Below, one piece after another: positions 27,701-39,700 of a stretch of 64,000 nucleotides of DNA. This DNA is from Ridgeia piscesae. Lineage: Eukaryota; Annelida; Polychaeta; Sabellida; Siboglinidae. The DNA is taken from positions 116,001 through 180,000 of the forward strand of contig JAODUO010001055.1 in NCBI GenBank assembly GCA_025642075.2, in the 5' to 3' direction. The notes below the pieces were generated by a model that saw only the letters and a list, made by a program, of their open reading frames with translations, searched no databases and was not told the origin of the DNA. Within the stretch, counting starts at the first letter, position 1; the number at the start of each line of letters is the position of its first letter. The position numbers were made by a program, and so were the translations under genes.

Positions 27701-30700
27701 CTGAAACGTGGCAATGCGAACAAGGATTTGGCTGAACGTTTCGGACTACATGAATCTCATGTATCACGAGTCCTTGTTTCGTGGATAGAGCTCCTGCACG
27801 TTGTCCTGTCCAGTACTGACATCTGGTTTCGGTGTAGCAAAGTAAGAAAGCACATGCCAGGTTGCTTCAAACCCCTGCATCGGGATGTGCGTGTCATTGT
27901 CGACTGCACAGAGATACGATCAGAACGACCTTCTGATTTCAAAGTGCAATGTGCTACATGTAGTAGCTACAAGGCATGCAACACCCACAAAGCACTAGTG
28001 GGCATATCCCCTAGTGGTGTGCCAACGTTCATCAGTGAATTGTAGGAAGGTTCAATTAGAGACAATGCCATTACAAACCGGTCAAAGCTAAGAGACTTAA
28101 TGGAGTCTGGTGATGCCATTATGGCTGACCGTAGGTGGACTTGTACCAGTTGGCTGGCGATCACGTCAGACATAGAATTCTTTGTCGATTTGTGTAACAT
28201 TTGTGTGCGGGTGATTTTGTAAACAAACATACAATATCGCCTGTCACACTTTGTGTGCGGGTGATTTTGTAAACAAACACAATATCGCCTGTCACACTTT
28301 GTGTGCCGGTGATTTTGTAAACAAATCTACAATATCGACTGTCACACTTTGTGCTGATGTTTATGGTGCTGGTTGTAGGGAGTCCTCACATCTGGATCTG
28401 CCAGGTTCACCAAAAGTATCTACACCTGCAAGTAACTATTTTACCAACACTAATAATTCACCATTTGTTATTTGTACAACAAAATAGTTATGATTCGTTT
28501 TCATTTGTGCCCCCTTTCGTTTTTCTGATGACTTTAATGTTCCCCCAGTGTCACGATTCACCGTGTGAACATTGACAACACTCCCTCTCCCTCTCCCTCT
28601 CCCTCTCCCTCTCCCTCTCCCTCTCCCTCTCCCTGTCCCATCAGCTCCAGCAGACGCACCACCTTGTTGTAGCCACTGCCCTCGTCCTGGCCAACGGAAC
28701 GTAGCGGAAACACGGTCAGCTGTATATAGGCTAACTACCGTTTGCTTAGTTAGCTGGCGTGAGATACATTGTGAGCGTGTGCGTGCGTGCGTGCGTGCGT
28801 TCGTGTATGTATATACGTGTGCATGCGTCATTCTCTGTATTGCAACATGTGTTTGATTTGATTTCTTCACATGTTCATGCAAACTGTTCTCTCAGTCAGT
28901 CTCAAAAATGTATTCCTGTCTTAATGCGATTGAGACTGAACCTGCCTGAGCAAGACCTAGCATACCAGCTTACTAATTCTAAGAGGACTGTTTCACACAC
29001 ATTCAAAACTGTTATTGCAGTGACGTTTGACCGCATGTATTCTCTCATTATGTGGCCCGATACGGATTCCCTGTGATTCACAATGCCAATGGTATTCCGC
29101 AGACATCTTGGTTTGAGAGTTGCAGTTATCATACTGTTTTGAGGTTTATTGCGAAAAACCTTCTGGCATGGTCAAGGACAGGGTCTTGATATAAGCACCA
29201 TAACACAGTTAAATTTTTGATAGGTGTAACAACACAGGGCACCGTGTCTTTCCTGTCATGTGCTTGGAGTGGAAGGACCAGTGGTCAGTTCATCACTGAC
29301 CACTACAGTTTGCTGCTAAAACTGTAACTGTTACCAGAGGACTTGGTTCTGGTAGACCGTGGCTTTGACATTGACACAAGTGTCGGATTAATGTGTGCCG
29401 AAGTAAACCTCCCAACCTGGAAGTTAGCCAATGTTAGAATCCACGTAGAACATGTGATTGGCCTTGTATGAAGCAAGTACATGATCCCGCAGGGAATTGT
29501 GGCCACTGACTACCTCAAAACTGAATCAAATGAAGGCTCCTTGATAACAAATTGTCACTGTGTTTGTTGTTTCATGCAATTTAACAAATTGTCACTGTGT
29601 TTGTTGTTTCACGCAATTGACTGATATTGAATTTGGCAAAGAACATTTTTTATGGCTGAAATGTTATTCTCGTAACTTTTTTGCTTTCATGTTTCAAAAT
29701 GTCAGTTGTGTCCATGACGTTAAATTGTAGGCCGCTAGAAACACCTTTTTAGTGAAGCTCAAACGACATCTATGTGAGCAACAAAACCAAGCAACTCAAT
29801 TTAGAAGCCGTGCGTGCAAAATGTGTCAGGGGCATTTGAGGATATCCGTGGACATTGACCCTGTCAGTTGGGTGTGAGACACAGTGCGGAAACATGAAAC
29901 AACTTTGTTTTAAATTCTTTTATTTCAGACATTTTGTAAATGTTCAGATATTCGTATTTTCAGTTGTATTTCAACTGATGTGTGTGGAACTTTGTACAGT
30001 ACACAGAGAACTGAACAATGAGAATTTGCAGTCCAGTGAAGAATAACAAAGTGTCGTTGTGGATTACTTTATATCAAGAACAAAGTGTCGTTGTGGATTA
30101 CTTTATATCAAGAACAAAGTGTCGTTGTGGATTACTTTATATCAAGAACAAAGTGTCGTTGTGGATTACTTTATATCAAGAACAAAGTGTCGTTGTGGAT
30201 TACTTTATATCAAGAACAAAGTGTCGTTGTGGATTACTTTATATCAAGAACAAAGTGTCGTTGTGGATTACTTTATATCAAGAACAAAGTGTCGTTGTGG
30301 ATTACTTTATATCAAGAACAAAGTGTCGTTGTGGATTACTTTATATCAAGAACAAAGTGTCGTTGTGGATTACTTTATATCAAGAACAAAGTGTCGTTGT
30401 GGATTACTTTATATCAAGAACAAAGTGTCGTTGTGGATTACTTTATATCAAGAACAAAGTGTCGTTGTGGATTACTTTATATCAAGAACAAAGTGTCGTT
30501 GTGGATTACTTTATATCAAGAACAAAGTGTCGTTGTGGATTACTTTATATCAAGAACAAAGTGTCGTTGTGGATTACTTTATATCAAGAACAAAGTGTCG
30601 TTGTGGATTACTTTATATCAAGAACAAAGTGTCGTTGTGGATTACTTTATATCAAGAACAAAGTGTCGTTGTGGATTACTTTATATCAAGAACAAAGTGT

Positions 30701-33700
30701 CGTTGTGGATTACTTTATATCAAGAACAAAGTGTCGTTGTGGATTACTTTATATCAAGAACAAAGTGTCGTTGTGGATTACTTTATATCAAGAACAAAGT
30801 GTCGTTGTGGATTACTTTATATCAAGAACAAAGTGTCGTTGTGGATTACTTTATATCAAGAACAAAGTGTCGTTGTGGATTACTTTATATCAAGAACAAA
30901 GTGTCGTTGTGGATTACTTTATATCAAGAACAAAGTGTCGTTGTGGATTACTTTATATCAAGAACAAAGTGTCGTTGTGGATTACTTTATATCAACAAGT
31001 CCTGCCGATGAGGACGATTCGAAATCACGAAGAAGTGATTCTGCCACCGAAGATGATACCGAGTCTGATACAGTTGTCGAGACAGAGACAGTTGTTGAGG
31101 CAGAGACAGTTGTCGAGAATGATATAGTTGTCAAGACAGATACAGTTATTGAGGCAGAGCCCATTGCCAAACGACCAAGACTGGAGTCTACGAATACAGT
31201 GGGCATGACAGATGAAAACGAGAACAAAGGTTTGTTTTAATTATCACGTTAATTAAATTATGCAGTAATATTTATTTTATTTGAGCATCAACAGTCGAAG
31301 TGTTTCGCTGGTATGTGGTTAGCTTTTATGTTGTCAACGTTTAAAAATATACTATCTAATTATAAAATTGTTACAATACTGCTAAACTTATTGCCGCATT
31401 TGAATTTGGTATTCTTCATGTTTTAACACTTGGCTAATAATATGAATGATTACGTGTCCTGAACTGTAAACACGTATTTATATTTCAATAAATATTTATT
31501 ATTCCATTTTGGATTTGCAGTTGGTGATGCAATAGAGCAGATGGATGTGACATACCACCAGGTGATTGGAGCATTTTACATGCAAATGTAAACACAATGC
31601 TGGTATCAAAGAAACTACCTAAGAATGCTCTCACCGCTAATGAAACAAGGCATGTTGTGTCATTCATTGTAAACTGTGCTGAGGCACATGCCATGTCGTT
31701 GTGTTACCTGGTCGTGTATTGGGGTATGCCAGGGATGACTTGAAACTGTTGCCATCAAGCTGCTCCAAGAAGATGGTGTACAATGATGATGTTGGAGCGT
31801 GTAAGGTAACAGGTAAGTGAGTATGCTCACTTGTGCTGTTCCGGCGTTTGTGGCGGCAGCTAGTGCCATTCATTGTCACAATGAGGCCGCGAACAGATCT
31901 ATGTTGGTTTTGCCAGAAAAATGTCACAATGATTAGCAGGGCCATTAATGTGTCAGATGAAGAACAAATCGAGGCATTTCAGAAAGCTGAAATTCACTTG
32001 GTGACTGCTAAATGTGAAAGAGTTCTATCATGATGTGTGTGGGCGGGCTGAGGCATGGTGATGTAGAAGCATTGCTTCCTAAACAGCCATTGTCGTTTGA
32101 TGGGTTAGGCCACTAAGGATTTTGCCCAACAGGTCCATTTTCCTAGCAACCCCTTGCAACATGGCCCCATCTATTTCAAAACTCCACCAAGAAAGTGTGG
32201 GGTTTTGGGGGTAATGTATGAGGCCATCCCGTGTCAAGTTTTGACTGATGAATCTGTTCAATGTGGGAAAGGGGCAAACACTGTCATTAGTCTGATCCAC
32301 TACTTCTTTGACAACTATGGGATGGAGGGAAAGTACGTCCATCAATGTGGCAATGAGCAGGGGGATGACGTGTTTGTTTCAATCTATGACTTCGCATCCT
32401 TTCTTGCCAAGTATCCTTTCTTGCCAAGTATTTATTTACAATAAAACAATTCCACTTCTTCCGGTTTACAGCATCAACGACTGTAACATACAAGTGGTTC
32501 ACCAGCACTGATGACCTTGAGTGTGACCCGGCAAAGAGCACAGCACACCAGCTAAATGTTGGCGACATGTCAGAGGTCATAGTGCGCACTGGTCTGTCAG
32601 CAGAGAGGCAATGGTACTTGCATGACAAAATCAGTGAGTTTGTTTCAGAATAGAGTCGAGATGTCGTAGCAGCACTGCCCACTGTACAAAAACCTAAGAG
32701 GAAGTGAGAAACTTGTGCCCGACTGGCAACATGTGTGCACAAATGTTCCTTGAGATGTATATTAGTGTGTTTCTAGCATTATAGTGACTGAGAGGTGTAT
32801 GTCTATACGTATGTCTCTATGTGTGTCTATACGTATGTCTCTATGTGTGTCTATACGTATGTCTCTATGTGTGTCTATACGTATGTCTCTATGTGTGTCT
32901 ATACGTATGTCTCTATGTGTGTCTTTACGTATGTCTCTACGTATGTCTCTACGTATGTCTCTTCTCTATTGTTTGCGCTGTTGGCGAGATTCACCTTGAA
33001 GCAGGTCACGGACAGGATTCGTGCGATCCACCATGCATGATTGAGCCAGCCGGACATTCTTAGGCAGACATTTATTTATGCACATTTATTAATTACTTTT
33101 TAAAATACTGACATTCAGCCTACGTAGCTAGCTTACATGTACACACACATATTCATACTGATTAACTCACTCATTCACCCACCCACTCATACATTTGACG
33201 TACTAACTATATCAATGTAGAAATGCATTTGTGAAATAAATTGATTACCCCGGGTAGTATGTCAACGATACACTTCTGGAAACACCGCAAGTGTTGACCT
33301 AGTTCACGCCTGATAGCATTGAAACCAGTGAAGACTTCCATGAAAGGTCCATATTCATGAGCAGTGAGCTTCCTCAAGGAAGTAGGTCTCCAGAGTAAAC
33401 TTTGTGAGTGTGAAGCGGACCAACTTCAAACAATTCACAAGTGAGTGAGGCACATTTCTTGCCACGGTGCTACAGCATGGAAACCTTGTGAATGGCAGAA
33501 TTGTGAGGAGCAGCATTGAAGTAGAAAGACATTGTTGCCAGGCAGTGTTCCGACATTACAGCCCCAGCTACCTGCTGTCAGAGACCAATTGAAACAACCA
33601 GGTTCAGCTCATGCAGCTAATCCTACTCAACAACCCAAGGCCGTACAAAGCCAAGTGTCTGCCAAACTAGAAATTGCCTGGGTAATAAAATTACTTTACA

Positions 33701-36700
33701 TGGCACACCATTGATATTATTAAAACAAAAATTACTGACAATCAGTTGTCAATAATTATTTAAAATTACACTGTTGTCTCTTCCCGGTTTGGTGAAACCG
33801 AGACTGCAATTTATTTTTTATTAACGGCTTATTCCATAGACATCATCATTATGGTTCTATAATTCTTGTTAATAGCAGCAGGAAATTGTAGATCTACCAA
33901 ATGATAAACGTTCCACATTCCCAACATCATTAACGTCATTTTAAAGTTTATTTCATTTCTACTTAAAATAAAACACTGATGACAATCACGCTTGTGTAAC
34001 AGAGGAAGCCTGTGTCACACATGGACCCAGCAGTCATTACTTTAAAGTTTGTTTCATTTCTACTTAAACTTTTATTTAGCGCATTAGTTATTATAATTAG
34101 ATATTGTGTAAGATTAGGTCGTATTGTGTCAGTTATGTGTAGATCTCTCAATTCTTTGTTGATTTGTGTAACATTTGTGTATGGGTGATTCTGTAAACAA
34201 ATCTACAATATCGCCTGTCACACTTTGTGGTGGTGTTTATGGTTGTAGGGAGTCCTCCCATCTGGATCTGCCAGGTTCACGAAAAGTTTATTTTATATTT
34301 GTTGTGTCTTGCGTATACACTGTAATATGAAACTGAATTCGCCTAACCTTCCAATCCTACCAGTTGCTAGGATAGCACAGTGATTGGCATGATGGAAGAA
34401 GACTAGAGTAGAACAAATTATACTCTCAGCAATCTTCCCAGTGATGAGGGGAAGGGGAGCAACATATAGAAACTGCAAGAGGGTGGCACTTAATGCACTA
34501 GTAGAGCAGATGTGTGAAGGAGTTGGATTTGTAGATTTGTGGGGATATTTTGTTGGGAAAGAAGACATGTATATGAGAGATGGCCTCCATCTAAGCGGAA
34601 AGGGCGCAGCAGTGTTTTGACAGGGATGACAGTGAAGGAGTGCTCACGCTTGATGTCAACAGTGTCATTGAGAATTGTCAAAACAAGACGGCCACCCATA
34701 ATCCTATCACTGTGACCCACATTGTGCCAGTCGTGACAATCACGTCAGACATGGAATTTTTTGTCGATTTATGTAACATTTGTATGCGGGTGATTTTGTA
34801 AACAAACCTACAATATCGACTGTCCACTTTGTGGTGGTGTTTATGGTGCTGGTTGTAGGGAGTCCTCCCATCTGGATCTGCCAGGTTCACCAAGTTTACT
34901 TTTTGTTTCTTGTGTGTTGCATATAATATGAAACCAAATTTGAATAACCTTGCATCCCTACCAGTTGGTAGGCTGGCACAGTGCTTGGCATGAGGCTCCA
35001 GTGTATCAATGTCCCACAATCTCCTGTTGACAGGTTGGGTGACAACGGCACAGTGAAAGTGACAACAATGGTGACACAACTACGACATATGTGTCAGGTA
35101 GGTTGTCTCATGTAGGTTGACTGGGCCTGGGGTCTTCATAATATACAGTTTTTGGATTTTGTAAACAAACCTACAATGTTGCCCGTCACACGTTGTGTGC
35201 GGGTGATTTTGTAAACAAATCTACAATATCACACGTCACACTTTGTGTGCCGATGATTCTTGTAAACAAACCTACAATATCGCCCGTCACACTTTGTGTG
35301 CGGGTGATTTTGTAAACAAACCTACAATATCCCGTCACACTTTGTGTGCGGGTGATTTTGTAAACAAACCTACAATATCGCCCGTCACACTTTGTGTGCG
35401 GGTGATTTTGTAAACAAACCTACAATATCGCCCGTCACACATTGTGTGCGGGTGATTTTGTAAACAAACCTACAATATCGCCCGTCACACATTTGTGTGC
35501 GGGTGATTTTGTAAACAAACCTACAATATCGCCTGTCACACATTGTGTGCGGGTGATTTTTAAACAAACCTACAATATCGCCAGTCACACATTGTGTGCC
35601 GGTGATTTTGTAAACAAACCTACAATGTCGCCTGTCACACTTTGTGTGCGGGTGATTTTGTAAACAAACCTACAATGTCGCCTGTCACACTTTGTGTGCG
35701 GGTGATTTTATAAACAAACCTACAATGTCGCCCGTCACACTTTGTGGTGTATTTATGGTGTTGGTTGTAGGGAATCCTCAAAATCACTTGACAATTGGTC
35801 TGAGCCGATGGGTTTTCAAAGGTGGCAATTTCCCAGGTATGTTACTGTTACCCTATTTCCGGCTGGCGTGCCCACCCCGTGACTGTGCTGAAACACCCTT
35901 TGCATCCTAGATACAATGTTTTGTTTGACAACGAAACTGTGGAATTGCACTGTTTACTTAATTTTATCAACGATTCTCTTCTGGAAACACTGCTAGAGGT
36001 GGTCTAGTTCGTGCCTGACAGCATTGAAACGAACGAAGACTTATACGACAAGTTCCTACTCATGAGAAGTGCAGTGGCCATTTTAATTTGATATCATTAC
36101 ATTTCAGATGTCAATTAGTTCATTCCTGATTCTCAGATTGAAAGTGGCTGCATTGTCTTAGCCCAATGAATTTCCAGTCATATGTGACATCATGTGCAGT
36201 CAGTGATGACAGTGAAGGAGTGCTCACGGTTGATGTCAACAGTGTCATTGAGAATTGTCAAAACAAGACGGCCAACCATAATCCTCTCACTGTCATCAAC
36301 ACTGTGCCAGTCATGACGATCACGTCAGACATGGAATTCTTTGTCGATTTATGTAACATTTGTGTGCGGGTGATTTTGTAAACAAATCTACAATATCGCC
36401 TGTCACACTTTGTGTGCGGGTGATTTTGAAAACAAACATGTAGGGAGTCCTCCCATCTGGATCTGCCAGGTTCACGAAAAGTTTATATTTTTTATATATT
36501 ATAGTTTATATTATATTATATTTTATATTTGTTGTGTGTTGCGTATACACTGTAATATGTATGTAATATATAATATGTAATAATAATGTAATATGAAACT
36601 GAATTCGCCTAACCTTCCAATCCTACCAGTTGCTAGGATAGCACAGTGATTGGCATGATGGAAGAAGACTAGAGTAGAACAAATTATACTCTCAGCAATC

Positions 36701-39700
36701 TTCCCAGTGATGGTGGGAAGGGGAGCAACATATAGAAACTGCAAGAGGGTGGCACTTAATGCACTAGTAGAGCAGATGTGTGAAGGAGTTGGATTTGTAG
36801 ATTTGTGGGGATACTTTGTTGGGAAAGAAGACATGTATATGAGAGATGGCCTCTATCTAAGTGGAAAGGGCGCAGCAGTGTTTTGACAGTGATGACAGTG
36901 AAGGAGTGCTCACGCTTGATGTCAACAGTGTCATTGAGAATTGTCAAAACAAGACAAGACGGCCACCCATAGTCCTATCACTGTGACCAACATTGTGCCA
37001 GTTGTGATGATCACGTCAGACATGGAATTCTTTGTCGATTTATGTAACATTTGTGTGCGGGTGATTTTGTAAACAAACATTGTGCCAGTCATGACGATCA
37101 CGTCAGACATGGAATTCTTTGTCGATTGATGTAACATTTGTATGCGGGTGATTTTGTAAACAAACATTGTGCCAGTCATGACGATCATGTCAGACATAGA
37201 ATTTGTTGTCGATTTGTGTAACATTTGTGTTCAACCACTGCTATCACTGAAATATCACAGGACATCTTTCTGGATTAACCCGGAATACGACTGCACTGTT
37301 TAGCTGACAGAAAAAATTAAAACATTTAAGAAACTCAGAAACAACCATTAGTATCTATGTAGTTGTGGAATAGTGTTACTAACCAAAGAATTGACAATAT
37401 AACATTTTATTTCAACCACTGCTATCACTGAAATATCACAGGACATCTTTCTGGAATAACCTGGAATACGACTGCACTGTTCAGCTGACAGAAAAAATTA
37501 AAACATTTAAGAAACTCAGAAACAACCATTAGTATCTATGTAGTTGTGGAAGTGTTACTAACCAAAGAATTGACAATATAACGTTTTATTTCAACCACTG
37601 CTATCACTGAAATGCCACAGGACATCTTTCTGGATTAACCCGGAATACAACTGCACCATTCAGCTGGCAGAAAAAAATAAAACATTCCATAAAAAGAGAA
37701 TCAACCAGTCGTTGCTATGTAGTTGTGAAACAGTGATACTAACCAAAGTGACAATACATCCTATTTCAACCACTGCTATCATTGAAATGCCACAGGACAT
37801 CTTTCTGGATTAACCCGGAATACAACTGTACCGTTCAGCTGACAGAAAAAGGAAAACACCCTTTTTATACCAAATACGCACCGATGCGTAGTTGCCGCAT
37901 CTGACCAAATACGCATCGGTGCGTATTTACCAACGTGTCCGCCTACTAAAAATTAAAACCCCCTACTTCCATCATACAATCAGAACGAGGCTACACCACA
38001 CTTCCTGCAAGGCAGTCGTCATTATATTGCGGCAATTTCAGTGGTTTAGGGGTAGTTTTGGAACGTTTTGTTTTGTGTTGTTCGTAGCGTCATTTAAAAA
38101 TGGCGGACAACGGTGCTTCGGACATTCGGTAGCGATAATTCTAGAGTTGATGAGGTTTTTAACGAGGATTTCAAAGGAGAAATACAGGATAGAATGTCGA
38201 CCCACAGGATCAAGCGCAAGATGGCGGCAACGATGAAACCAGGCCGCAATGGGTTGACAATTTGCTCCATGAGTCCAATAAGTCTGGGGATGAATTCGAG
38301 GGTTTCCATCCCCACTGGGTGACTGATCCTCACCACTTTCACCCTGTCAACGCGCCAGATTGCTCGCTGGATGGTGGCAGTGCCTACCAACACACAGGAG
38401 TCGACAGCTGGCTACTAGTTTGGGATGATATGGGATGATGAGGTTAGTATCAAAATAAAAATAATGAAACCGGATGTCTGATGTTCACGGTGGGGTTGTT
38501 TTTAGGGGAATTCGTTTTAGGTACCTGTATTCAGTTTGCTTTGTTATAATTGTATATTATTCATATGGTATGTCAAATTATATTTTGATGGTGCAGTTCA
38601 ATGGAATTTATTACCTTTGCCATTTATTTTATGTGTATGTGAACGGACAGAATAAGGGCCAAAAATGGCAATATTATTTTGATCCTGCATCTACCGGTCA
38701 ACACTGTGCCTGCTCCTGGTGGTGAGAAAGCAGGCAAGTTGCGATGGTTCCTGGGTCACTTGACGAGTCGCTTACAGGAAACGTACACGCCACGATAGAC
38801 GAATCGATGATCAAATTCAAGGGGCGTCTCAGCTTTCGACAATACCTACCCTGCAAGCCGGGGGTCAAGATGTGGGCTCTCTGTGAGTCAGACTCCGGCT
38901 ACGCATGCAACATGCAAATGTACACTGGTAAGGCTGATGGCCAACAAGAGAAGGGCTTGGCCCACCGTGTGTGCATGGACCTGCTGGCTCCTGTGCTTGG
39001 CACCAACTTGCAGGTGTTCATGGAAAACCTGTACACGTCGGTCGCCCTGCTGTCAGACCTGCGTGTGCGTGGCATCCTGGCGTGTGGGACAGTGCGGGCG
39101 AATCAGAAAGGGCTGCCTACAACAGTCCTCCCGAAGAACGTGAGACTGCGACATGGCGAGTTCAGACGAGCGCAGAAGGACGACCTGGCACACTCCATCT
39201 GGATGGATACGAAGCCGGTGGTTATGTTGTCAAACTTCCACGACCCGGCTGACAAGGCACAGTGCTGTGACGCAGGGAGCAGGCCCAGACACAGGTGCCA
39301 GTGCCCAAGATGTTGGAGGATTATCAACAACACATGCGGGGAGTGGACTTGTAGGTCCAGGCCATCAGCTACTACACGCTGAACCACAGGTCGAAGAAGT
39401 GGTGGCGTCGGCACACAACACATATGCTGTGCACGCCCTTCCACACGCAGCAGGCAAACTGCAGGGGCTGCCCATGAACCTGCTTCCCAAGAACTGTTGG
39501 TTGATTGTTATATGCACCAGACCGGAACACTGCCACTGGACATGTACTGCTGCTGCTCTGATGGGTCACCTGGGTGTGAACGAGCCTACTGGGTGTGAAG
39601 GTACTGTGTAACCCCTGGGTGTGACGATATTGCATAACACCCCTCCAGACAGGCAGTGCATTTTGTCAACTACAGTTGTACATGTAAAACGCAGTGTGCA

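Larger units (their letters stand above)
12062..28140 (+). repeat. Higher-order tandem array of SGNH / YqaJ / transposase units
   Basis: Basic unit 1.26-1.31 kb: a GC-richer leader (starting near GATGAAATA at 12121, 13430, 16205, 17470, 18755, 21547, 24340, 25600, 26885), a TATAAA-containing stretch, then an SGNH ORF whose end runs into the next leader. Some units are extended by a YqaJ gene and transposase segments. A large duplication of about 8.13 kb is superimposed: SGNH starts 13999, 16816, 18050 recur at 22159, 24945, 26180, and YqaJ start 14652 recurs at 22812. Only scattered substitutions separate the copies by eye. Confidence 0.88.

Noticed and set aside
28759..29076. 105-codon ORF starting in GTGC repeats
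   Set aside because: Only its second half (from about 28885) is transposase-derived; the start is microsatellite.
30018..31240. Three overlapping ORFs of 308-393 codons
   Set aside because: They arise from a stop-free 34-bp repeat whose period cycles the frames; reported as a repeat, with only the acidic tail kept as coding-like.
34293..34568. Minus-strand 91- and 103-codon ORFs at 34293-34568 and 36523-36834
   Set aside because: The opposite strand carries the SGNH block V protein; the minus ORFs are its shadow.
35160..35750. CRISPR-like regular repeat
   Set aside because: Units are contiguous, without unique spacers, in an animal genome; it is a satellite.
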